From Phyllobacterium calauticae (lineage in GTDB: Bacteria; Pseudomonadota; Alphaproteobacteria; Rhizobiales; Rhizobiaceae), in assembly GCF_019991125.1 (NCBI RefSeq), contig NZ_JAGENB010000001.1:186001-250000 (forward strand): DNA of 64,000 nt, read 5' to 3'. The position numbers and the translations under genes were made by a program. Shown here piece after piece: positions 43,332 to 52,135 of this stretch; position 1 is the stretch's first letter; every line of letters begins with the position of its first letter. The notes below the pieces were generated by a model. That model ran no database searches, had not been told where the DNA came from, and saw only the letters and a list, made by a program, of their open reading frames with translations.

Positions 43332-43499
43332 GTGCGTGGTTCGACAAGCTCACCATGAGGAACGCGGGGGATTGCAGGGAGTTAGTTTTTGCAACGGTTG
43401 TGATTAATCTGGCACCAAACCACCGTCCTCATGGTGAGCTTGTCGAACCACGCACCACATGGTGAGCTTCCTGAGCCTGCCGAAGGGCGAACCACGCAC
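43332..43499. repeat. Palindromic intergenic repeat, copy C (double right arm)
   Basis: Left arm GTGCGTGGTTCGACAAGCTC (43332-43360) pairs with the right arm at 43427-43455. A second right arm follows at about 43457-43499 and carries the nested block in the order GAGCTTCCTGAGCCTGCC-GAAGGGCGAACC, the same extra block seen in copy B. So it is a 1+2 arm mosaic. Confidence 0.85.
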
Positions 43500-43811
43500 G
43501 AACAACCGCGCAGAATACTGATTCGCCCTGCCCCCGCGCGCGGCGGAGATTCCGTGCTGGGTTGTACTTCCAACAGTGACTTTGCGTCGGTGCAGAAATA
43601 CACTCAAGGTTGTATTGCAGTATTATGTACAATTTCTAATGTATAAAATGCGCAATATATTGGGCTAAAGTACTATACATAAATGGAAATTCACGGGTTG
43701 AAATCCTGTGTCTTCTGGTTATCGTTAAGAAGATAAATATACTATTACGCGAGTAGCGTTGTATCGACATTCATTTTTAAACATTGATTTTGAACCATAC
43801 CTTTAGGAGAA
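43500..43811. other. AT-rich region upstream of the pilus locus
   Basis: About 310 bases that become very AT-rich from 43570 to 43800. It must hold the promoter of the first pilin gene. No operator was recognised with confidence; the stretch TATTATGTACAATTTCTAAT (43620-43639) includes a weak dyad. Confidence 0.4.
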
Positions 43812-44324
43812 ATGATGAAAGTTTTCATCCCCGTTATTGCTGCGTCCGCCCTCCTTGCCTCCACCGTTTCCGGCTGGTCTGGGACGGCAATCGACACGTT
43901 AACCGTCAAGATAACGATCAGTCCGGAATGCAAGGTCAATCCCGACGGCAACGCCACTCTTGATTTCAAAACGCCGGCTATTCTGAATAAAGATGCCGAT
44001 GCCGATGGCACCATCAAGGTCCTGTGCACCAAAGGCACCACTTACAGTATTGGGCTGGACGCCGGTACCAATCCCTCCACTCAGGGTGATGTTGCCACCC
44101 GCCGGATGAAGAGCTCTAGCGCTGATGGCTACGTCGGCTATCAATTGTATTCGGACGTGGACCGCAAGAACGTTTGGGGAAATACTGAAAAAAAAGATAC
44201 CGTTGCCTCTAAAATCGCAGACGGCACCGCACAGCCTTATACGGTCTACGGCCGCGCGCTTAAGACGGCAACGGGCGTTGCTGGCGCGTACTCCGACCAA
44301 GTAACAGTAACAGTCACTTTCTGA
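43812..44324 (+). CDS. Spore coat U domain (SCPU) pilin-like protein, CsuA/B type
   Basis: A 170-residue precursor with a signal peptide (cleavage near SGWS, residue 20). The mature part is a spore-coat-U Ig-like fold with features of archaic chaperone-usher pilins: two Cys (SPECKVN, KVLCTKGT), ATRRMKSSSADGYVGYQLYS in the middle and the C-terminal YSDQVTVTVTF strand. The TTRRM-type block is shared with the other two subunits of the locus. ATG 43812 or 43815 follows TAGGAGA. Lower GC than the genes around. Confidence 0.9.
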   Translation: MMKVFIPVIAASALLASTVSGWSGTAIDTLTVKITISPECKVNPDGNATLDFKTPAILNKDADADGTIKVLCTKGTTYSIGLDAGTNPSTQGDVATRRMKSSSADGYVGYQLYSDVDRKNVWGNTEKKDTVASKIADGTAQPYTVYGRALKTATGVAGAYSDQVTVTVTF

Positions 44325-44361
44325 TTATCCCGGATATTTTACTGCTTTCATGCGGCGAGTA

Positions 44362-44380
44362 GCGTGCAAGGAATGCACGC
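44362..44380 (+). other. Hairpin between the two pilin genes
   Basis: GCGTGCA-AGGAA-TGCACGC, a perfect 7-bp stem without a following T-run. In fimbrial operons such hairpins may protect the pilin message or attenuate downstream transcription; the function here is inferred. Confidence 0.5.
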
Positions 44381-44419
44381 TCTCAATCAGCTACTTTGAA
44401 ACATATTTTAGGAGCAGCA

Positions 44420-44989
44420 ATGAAGATTGTTATCCCTATTCTTGCCATGTCCACACTCGTTGCATCAAGCGTTTCCTGTTGGTCCGCCTCTGCCCCGCCA
44501 AGCAATCTTAAAGTCACGATGGAAGTTGATACCGGATGTAGTGTCAATGTCGGCGAACTCCATTTTGGAACCCATGATAGAGTGAACGCAGATATCAAGA
44601 TTGAGGGTTCCATTCAGGTCCGATGCAACTTGGGAACCCAATACGCGATCGCCCTCAACTTCGGAAGCAATAAAATCGATACTAGTATTCGCAGGATGAA
44701 AAATGCTGGCAACGACTCTTTCATTATCTATGAACTATATCAGGATTCGAAGCACGAAGAGATTTTTGGATCGTATGTGGAAACTCCTGTCACCGGTACA
44801 AAATTTGACCCGACGCGTCTTCAGAGTGTGTACGTGAAACAACTGTCCGGTATTGGTAAAGCTGTCAAAAAGGCGGCAGACGGCAGAGTGCAGTCGATTC
44901 CGATTTATGGTCGCGTTCTGAAGTCAGACGCAGCTTCAGCCCCGCCGGGTGATTATTCCGACACTGTGACTGTGACAGTTAATTACTGA
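44420..44989 (+). CDS. Second SCPU pilin-like protein
   Basis: A 189-residue precursor, signal peptide cleaved near SCWSAS (residue 20). SCPU fold with Cys in DTGCSVNV and VRCNLGTQY, SIRRMKNAGNDSFIIYELYQ in the middle and the end YSDTVTVTVNY. It is a diverged paralogue of the pilin before it: the terminal strand and RRMK block are conserved, but a long loop around residues 120-160 differs. ATG 44420 follows TAGGAGCAGC; an upstream frame from 44396 is rejected. AT-richer than neighbours. Confidence 0.9.
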   Translation: MKIVIPILAMSTLVASSVSCWSASAPPSNLKVTMEVDTGCSVNVGELHFGTHDRVNADIKIEGSIQVRCNLGTQYAIALNFGSNKIDTSIRRMKNAGNDSFIIYELYQDSKHEEIFGSYVETPVTGTKFDPTRLQSVYVKQLSGIGKAVKKAADGRVQSIPIYGRVLKSDAASAPPGDYSDTVTVTVNY

Positions 44990-45162
44990 TTGGATCACGG
45001 CGACAGTTCGGCGAAGCGGGATGTTGGTCTGTTTTCATGTTCCATCCCAATAGCGGAATATCTGTCGATTCACGTGATTAAAAACTGCGAACACCTGCTT
45101 TTAAACAATCCTATTTTGCATACATTTATTTTGATTTTTCAAATATTTAGACTGGATTTTTT

Positions 45163-45900
45163 ATGATCTTTCCCCGCTCCGCGAAGCTGTTCTTCGCCAT
45201 AGGTTCTTTCGCTTCATTGCTTGCTTTCAACGAGACCGCCCTCGCAGCGCCGCTGCAGGTCTCGCCCATCTCCGTCGATCTGACGGCTCCGGGCCAGACA
45301 TCCACCGTCAACCTGCGCAATGAGGGCGACCGTCCCGTCAATGTCCAGGTTCGGGTGTTTTCCTGGACCCAGGTCAACGGCGAAGACAAACTCATGCCAA
45401 GCCGCGATGTCGTCGCCAGCCCGCCCGCCGCCACGCTGCAACCGGGCACCACTTATACGATCCGCATTGCCCGTATCGCCCCGCCGCTGAAAGCGGGCGA
45501 GGAAACCTACCGGTTGCTGATCGACCAGTTGCCCGAGGTCAACCTTCGCCGTCCGGGCGCGTCGGTGGACATGCTGCTGCGCTATTCCATCCCGGTTTTC
45601 TTCACCGAAAGGTCCGCCGGTGCCGATCTGCAATGGAATATCAGCCGCTCCGGCAAGACCCTGATTGCCGAGGCCACCAACATTGGCAACCGCCATGCCA
45701 AGCTCGCCGGTCTCGCGGTCGTCTCCAAGGCCGGTACGGTTTCCTTCGGCGAAGGGCTGAATGGCTATGTCCTGCCCGGCTCGACCCGCCGCTGGGTCGT
45801 CAGCACGGGTGCCGAGCGCATCCAGCCTGGTGCCAGCGTCAATGTTACGGCCAAGGGAGATGACTATGCGGTCAACCAGACAGTCGTGGTCAAGCCGTAA
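45163..45900 (+). CDS. Periplasmic pilus chaperone (PapD/CsuC-like)
   Basis: A 245-residue precursor with a signal peptide ending in ALAAP. It has two Ig-like domains as in PapD; LQVSPISVDLTAPGQTSTVN and the G1/F1 segment (ETYRLLIDQLPEVNLRRPGA) with the conserved acidic/hydrophobic pattern fit archaic chaperones. It prevents SCPU subunits from aggregating and hands them to the usher. Start ATG 45163 has a weak ribosome-binding site. Its end overlaps the usher start by 35 bases. Confidence 0.92.
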   Translation: MIFPRSAKLFFAIGSFASLLAFNETALAAPLQVSPISVDLTAPGQTSTVNLRNEGDRPVNVQVRVFSWTQVNGEDKLMPSRDVVASPPAATLQPGTTYTIRIARIAPPLKAGEETYRLLIDQLPEVNLRRPGASVDMLLRYSIPVFFTERSAGADLQWNISRSGKTLIAEATNIGNRHAKLAGLAVVSKAGTVSFGEGLNGYVLPGSTRRWVVSTGAERIQPGASVNVTAKGDDYAVNQTVVVKP

Positions 45901-48283
45901 CCTGCGTCTTGCCTGCATCGGACTGTGTCTGGCCGGAACCCTATCCCCCGTTCCGGCGCAGGAGGCACCGCCGATCACGCCGGAATTGCCCGTGTCCGGG
46001 CAAGAGCTTCTGCTTGGCGTCAAGGTCAATGACAATGGGTCGCGCGTGCTCGCCCGCTTCCGCCATCTGCCCGACGGCAAACTGGCGGCGACACCGGATG
46101 AACTGCGCAAGGCCGGTTTCAGGCCGGAGCGCGGCGTCGCGGACAAGGATGGTTTCATTCCGCTCGACAGCCTGCCCGGCGTGGCATGGGAATATAACGA
46201 TGTCGATCAGATGATCGCCTTCACCGCGCCGGATCAGGCGCGTGAACCGACGACGGTCGATCTCGGCGGCGAGAGCGAGCCCATCGATTTTTCCGCGGTC
46301 CGTTCGGATCTCGGGCTGGTCACGAATTACACCCTCTACGCCACATCGGGCTCCAACTGGCATGGCGACAGTTTTGACGGCAGTCTGAGCGGCAGCGCCG
46401 AGTCGCGGCTGCTGACGCCCTTCGGCACGCTCTCGACCAGCGGTCTCGGCCGGATGAACCCCTTCGATGCGGGACACTATGACATTGCCCGGCTGGACAG
46501 TGCCTGGCGCTATGTCGATCCGAAGCGCATGCTGACCTACCAGATCGGCGATACCGTTTCCGGCGCGCTGTCATGGACGTCGTCCTACCGGCTGGGCGGC
46601 CTGCAGATCAGGCGCAATTTTGGCATCCGCCCGGATCTGGTCACCACGCCCGTCCCCAGTCTCACCGGCAGCGCCTCGGTGCCCTCGACGCTCGATCTCT
46701 ATCTCAACAACATGAAGGTCTATTCCGGCGACGTGCCGTCGGGGCCGTTCGACTTCAGCGGCCTGCCTTTCCTCGGCGGCGGCGGCGATGCGCGCATTGT
46801 CATGAAGGACGCGCTCGGCCGCGAATCCGTGATCCAGCGTTCCTATTTCTTTGCACCCGGCATGCTGCGCAAGGGTTATGTGGATTATTCCGCCGAAGTC
46901 GGCTTGCCGCGCCTCGGCTACGGTTATGACTCCTTCAACTATGCCAGCGATATCGCCGCCTCCGGCAGCATCCGTTATGGTCTCACCAACTGGCTGACCC
47001 TCGAAGGGCATGCGGAAGGCATCCGCAATCTGGTCAATACCGGTGCAGGTTTTGCCGCAAGCCTCGGCCCCTACGGGTCCATCAATGCCTCGGTTGCGGC
47101 AAGCCGTTATGAAGGCGCGCTCGGCGAGAAGATTTCCGCCTATTATCAGGTCTCCCGCAACGGCTATTCCTTCTATGTCGGCGGCGACCGCATGATCGGC
47201 GATTACAATGATGTCGGCCTGGTGGCTGACCGGCGCAACGATTACGAAACACCGGTTTCCGCCCGCAGCCGCCAGGTCGACCGTGTCGGCGTCTCCTTTC
47301 CGCTCGGTTTCGATCCCTCCTCGCTCAGCCTCGGCTTCTCCCGCATTCACGGCGCCGGGCGTGACAGCGATTCCAGCCTTCTCAATGCGTCCTGGTCGCG
47401 CACGGTCTTCGACAAGGTCTCGCTCTATGTCACCGGTTATGGCGATCTCGGCCGCGGTGGGGATTTCGGTGTCTATGCCGGTCTCTCGATGCCCATCGGC
47501 AAGGATATGACAGCCTCCGCCAGTCTCTCGCGCAATGGCGATCACATCGGCGTCGATACCAGCCTGTCGCGTTCCTCCGGGCTCGAGGAAGGCGCTGTCG
47601 GCTGGACCATACGGGACCATGAGGGCGGTGACGGCAACAGCGCCCGCTCGGTCAGCGCCAATTACCGCACCCGGCTGGCGCAGCTTGCGGGCTCCGTCGA
47701 GCAATCGGGCGATCAGGGCCGCGTGACAGGCACCATCGAGGGTTCCGTCGTTGCCGCCGGCGGCGGCGTGTTCCTGGCCAATCGTGTCGACGATGCCTTC
47801 GCCGTGGTCAAGGCGGGAGGTCCGAATGTCGATGTCTCGGTCAACAGCCGCCGTGTCGCCAGGACGAATTCCCGCGGACGTGCCCTCGTTCCCTCGCTGG
47901 ATTCCTATCGGCGAAACCGCATTTCCATCGACCCCGCCAACCTGTCCTTCGATCTGCAGCCGGACCAGACCGAGGCGATTGTCATCCCCGCCGACCGTTC
48001 CGGCGCCGTGGTCGATTTCGGTGTCAGCAAAGTCGATGCGGCCATCGTCAACCTGACGGGGCCGGATGGCAAGGCCGTGCCGCTCGGCGCGGCGGTGCAG
48101 CTTGACGGGTCCAGCCAGTCCACCGTTGCCGGCTATGACGGCCGCACCTACCTGACCGGACTTTCCGGGCGCAACAGCATCACCGTCACCCTGCCTGAAA
48201 ACGCCGGCACCTGTCATGCCACGTTCGAATATGCGGCCAAACCCGGTGCACAGCCGGAAATCGGGCCGATCCCATGCCGCTAG
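45866..48283 (+). CDS. Outer-membrane pilus usher (FimD/CsuD-like)
   Basis: An 805-residue precursor. The signal peptide (RLACIGLCLAGTLSPVPAQ) leads into an N-terminal periplasmic domain (LPVSGQELLLGVKVNDNGSR), then the 24-strand usher barrel with GLGRMNPF, GALSWTSSYRL and LTLEGHAEGIRNL, an internal plug, and two C-terminal domains. It assembles and secretes the subunits. ATG 45866 follows AAGGGAG; ATG 45860 is also possible. Overlaps the chaperone gene, so translation is probably coupled. Confidence 0.92.
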   Translation: MRSTRQSWSSRNLRLACIGLCLAGTLSPVPAQEAPPITPELPVSGQELLLGVKVNDNGSRVLARFRHLPDGKLAATPDELRKAGFRPERGVADKDGFIPLDSLPGVAWEYNDVDQMIAFTAPDQAREPTTVDLGGESEPIDFSAVRSDLGLVTNYTLYATSGSNWHGDSFDGSLSGSAESRLLTPFGTLSTSGLGRMNPFDAGHYDIARLDSAWRYVDPKRMLTYQIGDTVSGALSWTSSYRLGGLQIRRNFGIRPDLVTTPVPSLTGSASVPSTLDLYLNNMKVYSGDVPSGPFDFSGLPFLGGGGDARIVMKDALGRESVIQRSYFFAPGMLRKGYVDYSAEVGLPRLGYGYDSFNYASDIAASGSIRYGLTNWLTLEGHAEGIRNLVNTGAGFAASLGPYGSINASVAASRYEGALGEKISAYYQVSRNGYSFYVGGDRMIGDYNDVGLVADRRNDYETPVSARSRQVDRVGVSFPLGFDPSSLSLGFSRIHGAGRDSDSSLLNASWSRTVFDKVSLYVTGYGDLGRGGDFGVYAGLSMPIGKDMTASASLSRNGDHIGVDTSLSRSSGLEEGAVGWTIRDHEGGDGNSARSVSANYRTRLAQLAGSVEQSGDQGRVTGTIEGSVVAAGGGVFLANRVDDAFAVVKAGGPNVDVSVNSRRVARTNSRGRALVPSLDSYRRNRISIDPANLSFDLQPDQTEAIVIPADRSGAVVDFGVSKVDAAIVNLTGPDGKAVPLGAAVQLDGSSQSTVAGYDGRTYLTGLSGRNSITVTLPENAGTCHATFEYAAKPGAQPEIGPIPCR

Positions 48284-48297
48284 AAAGAGGAAGTTCA

Positions 48298-49356
48298 ATG
48301 CCCAGTCCAAGCCCTGCCCGCCGCGAGCCTGCAATTCTGGCGAGAGCCTTGGGCATGATAATTCGGCGTCGATGGTTTCTCGCCCTGTCGGTCCTGACTG
48401 TCCTGGTGTCGATATCACCAGCGTCCGCACAGGTCTGTGTGGTGAAAAGTATGGAATCGCTTGGAACCGTAAAAATAGCAGATTTGATATCAAACGCCTC
48501 GACTTCCCCCTCCACCACAGCCAAAATCGCCTATGAATGCCCTCAGGACGTGCTTGATACGGGGGGCGTGATTTGCGCCTATATCGAAGGCAACAACAAC
48601 GACCGCAATGTGTTTTACCAAGGACAACCCGAGAAGGATTCCAGCCTCGCATGGGAGGGGAAATTCAAGTCGCCCGACTCCGATCAAGATAACGTAGGAG
48701 CAGTGAAATTAAAGAAAGGATCACGCATCCTCGAGGGCAGCATGCATTTGACGGCTACCTACTTGCCCCGTGCGAACCAAAGTGGAGTACGGGCAGGGAT
48801 ATATACGTCGACGTATAACCTGGTCAGTGTTACTTACAATGATAATACGGGGGAGCCCGACTGTCATGACCTATCTAAGATTAAGGCCGACTCGAGGCGC
48901 GTTACAACGCCATTCCAGTTACAAGCCGAGGTCCTGACAACCTGCCGGCTCGAGAACAAGGGCGAAAAGGCGGAAAAGTTCGATACGATTGATTTCGGCA
49001 CAAGAGGCTCCTTTGACGCTGCATCAGCTTCGAACGGCACAATCAGCGCGACAAGCCAAATCGACGTGCGCTGCACCTATCAAACGCCCTATACACTTGA
49101 GCTCGGCAATGGTGAAAACTACGATGGCAGCACGCGGCGCATGAAAAATGAAAAAAACGGTAACTTCTTAGCCTATCAGCTGTTTAACAAGACCGCGTCG
49201 GACGTGTCTTCGCCCTGGAGCACCCTTCACGGGAATGGCAACACGGTCAATGCGGTCAACGCATACAAGGTCGAAGGTCGATTGACCACACCCATCGCCG
49301 TCGCACCCGCTGCGGGCGAATACAAAGACACGATTGTCGTGAAGCTCACCTTCTAG
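48298..49356 (+). CDS. Two-domain SCPU tip protein (CsuE-like)
   Basis: A 352-residue precursor with a hydrophobic segment (FLALSVLTVLVSISPASA) that acts as a signal peptide after an N-terminal basic leader. Two SCPU domains follow: the first around residues 47-190, the second around 200-352 with TTCRLENKGEK, STRRMKNEKNGNFLAYQLFN and the final YKDTIVVKLTF. A two-domain subunit of this type caps Csu pili and binds surfaces. ATG 48298 follows AGAGGAAG; ATG 48355 would remove the leader. Last gene of the pilus operon. Confidence 0.85.
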   Translation: MPSPSPARREPAILARALGMIIRRRWFLALSVLTVLVSISPASAQVCVVKSMESLGTVKIADLISNASTSPSTTAKIAYECPQDVLDTGGVICAYIEGNNNDRNVFYQGQPEKDSSLAWEGKFKSPDSDQDNVGAVKLKKGSRILEGSMHLTATYLPRANQSGVRAGIYTSTYNLVSVTYNDNTGEPDCHDLSKIKADSRRVTTPFQLQAEVLTTCRLENKGEKAEKFDTIDFGTRGSFDAASASNGTISATSQIDVRCTYQTPYTLELGNGENYDGSTRRMKNEKNGNFLAYQLFNKTASDVSSPWSTLHGNGNTVNAVNAYKVEGRLTTPIAVAPAAGEYKDTIVVKLTF

Positions 49357-49437
49357 GCATGCAAATTGCGAGCGGGCATGGGCGTAATTATCGGCACCAC
49401 CTTGCCTCACCGCACATTTCGCGTGTAGTCATCGTTC

Positions 49438-50022
49438 ATGCTTCGAAATGTGTTTCTTGCCCTCATCGCTCTTGTCATTGCCGTCGGCGGCGGCACGCTG
49501 AGCGCATGGTATGCGGTCAACCGCTTCGACGGTTTTGGCACGCTGACCATCGGGCAATGGACCGGTTATCCCGATGCGGGCACGCCGCAGTCCGACCCCT
49601 ATGCCAAGGCGCGCGCCGCGCGCGAGGGTGCGTTTCCGCTGGGTAGCGCCGAGGGCCTGGCCTTCTACGCCTACCGCGACGACCAGGGGCAGACGCTCAA
49701 TCGCCAATGCACCTACCGCATGGCCGGCAACAGTCCCAATTCGCGCTTCTGGACGCTTTATGCGGCGGATCTGGCGCTGATTCCGCTCGATCCCGGCGCG
49801 GACCGGTCGCCGGCCCTGCACTCGCGCCAGATTTTCCGCGGCGACAACGGCGCATTCATCGTTGCCGTCTCGCCCAAGGCTCAGGCCGGCAACTGGCTGG
49901 CAACGGCCGGCTCCGGCCGCATGGTGCTGGTGATGACGCTCTACGATACACCGGTCGGCGGCAATTCCGGTCTGGTCGACATGACCTTCCCGGCGGTGAA
50001 AAAGGTGCGCTGCGATGGGTAG
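49438..50022 (+). CDS. DUF1214 membrane-anchored protein
   Basis: A 194-residue protein with a single N-terminal helix (LIALVIAVGGGTLSAWYAVN) and a beta-rich extracytoplasmic DUF1214 domain (RQCTYRMAGNSPNSRFWTLY; GNSGLVDMTFPAVKKVRC). It overlaps the following DUF1254 gene by eight bases, and the pair is a split version of DUF1254-DUF1214 proteins. Function unknown. Not clearly part of the pilus operon (81 bases of spacing). Confidence 0.85.
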   Translation: MLRNVFLALIALVIAVGGGTLSAWYAVNRFDGFGTLTIGQWTGYPDAGTPQSDPYAKARAAREGAFPLGSAEGLAFYAYRDDQGQTLNRQCTYRMAGNSPNSRFWTLYAADLALIPLDPGADRSPALHSRQIFRGDNGAFIVAVSPKAQAGNWLATAGSGRMVLVMTLYDTPVGGNSGLVDMTFPAVKKVRCDG

Positions 50023-50560
50023 ACTGATCCGCGCCCTGCTCTTCGGCCTTGTCGGCGCCGGCATCGTGCATGTGGCCGTGGTGCTGCTTGTACCGCTCTA
50101 TTCCGACCGCAATGCCTGGTCGCGCATCTCGGATTATGGCGAAGACTGGGCCTTCCATCCCGTGCTGCGGCAGGCGACGGCGCAGACCGTGCCGCTGGCG
50201 CTCGATCCGCTGTTCGAAGCGGTCGCATGCCGCTTCGACATCACCGACCTTCCCGCCCGCATCACCGGCGTCGGCACCGCGCCCTACTGGTCGATTTCCG
50301 TCTATGACCGGCAGGGCGAGAACATCTATTCGATCAATGACCGCACCGCCATTGCCGACCAGCTCGATCTTGTCATCGCCCGGCCCCTGCAGATGATCGA
50401 ACTCAACAAGACCAAGCCGGTATCGGCCGCCAATTCCGTGCTGATCGAGGCGGACATGAACGAAGGCTTTGTCGTCGTGCGCGGCTTTGTGCCCGACCAG
50501 TCCTGGAAAGCCCAGGTCGACGCCTTTCTGAAAAGCGCCAACTGCGCGCCGCTGCTCTGA
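50015..50560 (+). CDS. DUF1254 membrane-anchored protein
   Basis: A 181-residue protein with an N-terminal membrane helix (LIRALLFGLVGAGIVHVAVV) and a DUF1254 domain: DYGEDWAFHPVLRQA, GTAPYWSISVYDRQGENIYS and VRGFVPDQSWKAQV. Translated with DUF1214 through the eight-base overlap. Both face the periplasm if the anchors are type II. Function unknown. Confidence 0.85.
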   Translation: MGRLIRALLFGLVGAGIVHVAVVLLVPLYSDRNAWSRISDYGEDWAFHPVLRQATAQTVPLALDPLFEAVACRFDITDLPARITGVGTAPYWSISVYDRQGENIYSINDRTAIADQLDLVIARPLQMIELNKTKPVSAANSVLIEADMNEGFVVVRGFVPDQSWKAQVDAFLKSANCAPLL

Positions 50561-50563
50561 CAA

Positions 50564-50851
50564 TCAGTCGAGCAGGCCTTCCAGTCCCCTCTGCGCCTTT
50601 GTCGCCGCGAACTGCTGGATATCGTAGGTCGCGAGTTTCTTCACCCAGAACGGGTCTTCAGCCAGAATGGCGCGCAGTGCCTCCTCGCTCTCGCTCCTCG
50701 CCAGAATCACCCCGCCGGTGCGCGGCACCTTGCGGCCCGATGCGAGAAAGGTTCCCGTCGCATAATGGCGGTCGAGAAAAGCGATGTGCTCGGCTGCGGC
50801 CGCATCGAGCGCGTCGAGTGGCGCGACATAATTCAGCGAAACGATATACAT
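50564..50851 (-). CDS. YciI-like protein
   Basis: A 95-residue YciI-like protein (dimeric alpha+beta barrel). Marks are HIAFLDRHYATGTFLASGRK (with the conserved His/Asp pair) and RAILAEDPFWVKKLATYDI. Its enzyme activity is not established. Convergent with the DUF1254 gene with three bases between stops. Confidence 0.9.
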   Translation of the reverse strand: MYIVSLNYVAPLDALDAAAAEHIAFLDRHYATGTFLASGRKVPRTGGVILARSESEEALRAILAEDPFWVKKLATYDIQQFAATKAQRGLEGLLD

Positions 50852-51012
50852 GGGAGAACTCCGGCGGGGATGATCGTACCCCTGTCATATAGACGTGCGA
50901 GCCCTCGGACAAAACCGGTGTGGCGTCAAAAAGCGGTGATCACGGGCGATTGCAAAACCGTGCGCCGCGGTTAACCTGCGCCCGTCCCAACAGCCCGCTG
51001 GAGAAAGCGCCC

Positions 51013-52065
51013 ATGAAACGTCTCGTCCTTGCCGCAACCGCCGCCCTTCTCGCCCTCACCGTGGCACTGCCCGCCCGCGCCTTCGATCCGCAGAATGCCG
51101 AGCGCATAAAAACCCTCGTCGACACCGGCATGCAGTATTACTGGTCGGGCGGCGACGTCAAAAAGGCGGAAGCCGAGATTTTCAAGGGCATCACCCTGCA
51201 TGGCCGCTACGACGTGGTGGAGCAATCCTTCGCCGAGGCGTCGAAGCTGGCACCCGAGCAGCTGAATTTCCGCTTTGCCGTCGCCTCCTCGCAGATCCTG
51301 CAGAAGAAGGTGAGCGAGGCGCGCGCGACCTATCAGGACATCCTGGCCAAGGACCAGACCTCGTTCGAGGCGCAGGCTTGGATCGAGGCGCTGGCCCGCA
51401 TCGGCAATGACGAGACGGGGGCGGCGCTGGCGCATCAGGCGCTGGCCGGGCTCGACCGCGACAGGGCCGAAGCCTATCGCCAGCGTTTCGTGCGTGCCGA
51501 GCAGATCATCGCGGACAAGCCCAATGCCGATGTGCCCGTATTGACCGGCAAGGTGATGATCGTGGCGCTCGGCTATGCGCTGGCCAAGGACGGCACGATG
51601 GAAAAGCCGCTCACCGATCGGCTTGATGTGACGCTGAAGGCGGCGCAGGCCAACCCGGCGGCACGCGTCATGGTCACCGGCGGCCAGCCGCAGGCGGGTG
51701 TCACCGAGGGCGATCTCATGACCAAGTGGCTGGTGGAAAAGGGCGTCGACCGCGACCGGATTCTGATCGAGGACAAATCCAAGGACACGGTCGGCAATGT
51801 GCTGAATGTCGCCAACCTCCTGAAGCGGCACACGGCGGACAGCGTCATTCTGGTGACCAGTTCCAGCCATATGCGCCGCGCGCGGACGCTGCTGGAAGAT
51901 GCGTTGAAGCAGTATGGCATCGGCGCCAATGTCGTGCCTGTCGTGGCGCTGGATGCACCGTCGCTGGACGAAGCGGCCAAGGTTTCGGCGGATGAGCGAC
52001 TGGTGATTTACCGCGACCTGATGCGTGTGTCGGGCCTGTGGGCCTATCCCGGCCTGCAGCAGTAA
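51013..52065 (+). CDS. ElyC/SanA/YdcF-family (DUF218) protein with helical N-terminus
   Basis: A 350-residue precursor with a signal peptide (cleavage near ARAF, residue 20). The N-terminal 150 residues contain TPR-like helices (EAQAWIEALARIGNDETGAA), followed by a DUF218 domain: MIVALGYALAKDGTMEKPLT, RVMVTGGQ, DRILIEDKSKDTVGN and VTSSSHMRRA with the conserved Ser/His/Arg. DUF218 proteins act in envelope polysaccharide maintenance. The TPR fusion and export place it in the periplasm. ATG 51013 follows GGAG. Confidence 0.87.
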   Translation: MKRLVLAATAALLALTVALPARAFDPQNAERIKTLVDTGMQYYWSGGDVKKAEAEIFKGITLHGRYDVVEQSFAEASKLAPEQLNFRFAVASSQILQKKVSEARATYQDILAKDQTSFEAQAWIEALARIGNDETGAALAHQALAGLDRDRAEAYRQRFVRAEQIIADKPNADVPVLTGKVMIVALGYALAKDGTMEKPLTDRLDVTLKAAQANPAARVMVTGGQPQAGVTEGDLMTKWLVEKGVDRDRILIEDKSKDTVGNVLNVANLLKRHTADSVILVTSSSHMRRARTLLEDALKQYGIGANVVPVVALDAPSLDEAAKVSADERLVIYRDLMRVSGLWAYPGLQQ

Positions 52066-52135
52066 CGGCCTCTGTCCGGCCAATGAACAGCGGCAGGCCG
52101 CCCGCGCAGCCTGCCGCTCTTGTTCAAACCGCGGC

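Noticed and set aside
46571-48652. 693-codon minus-strand open frame
   Set aside because: Antisense to the usher gene, no recognisable domain; usher motifs are clear on the plus strand.
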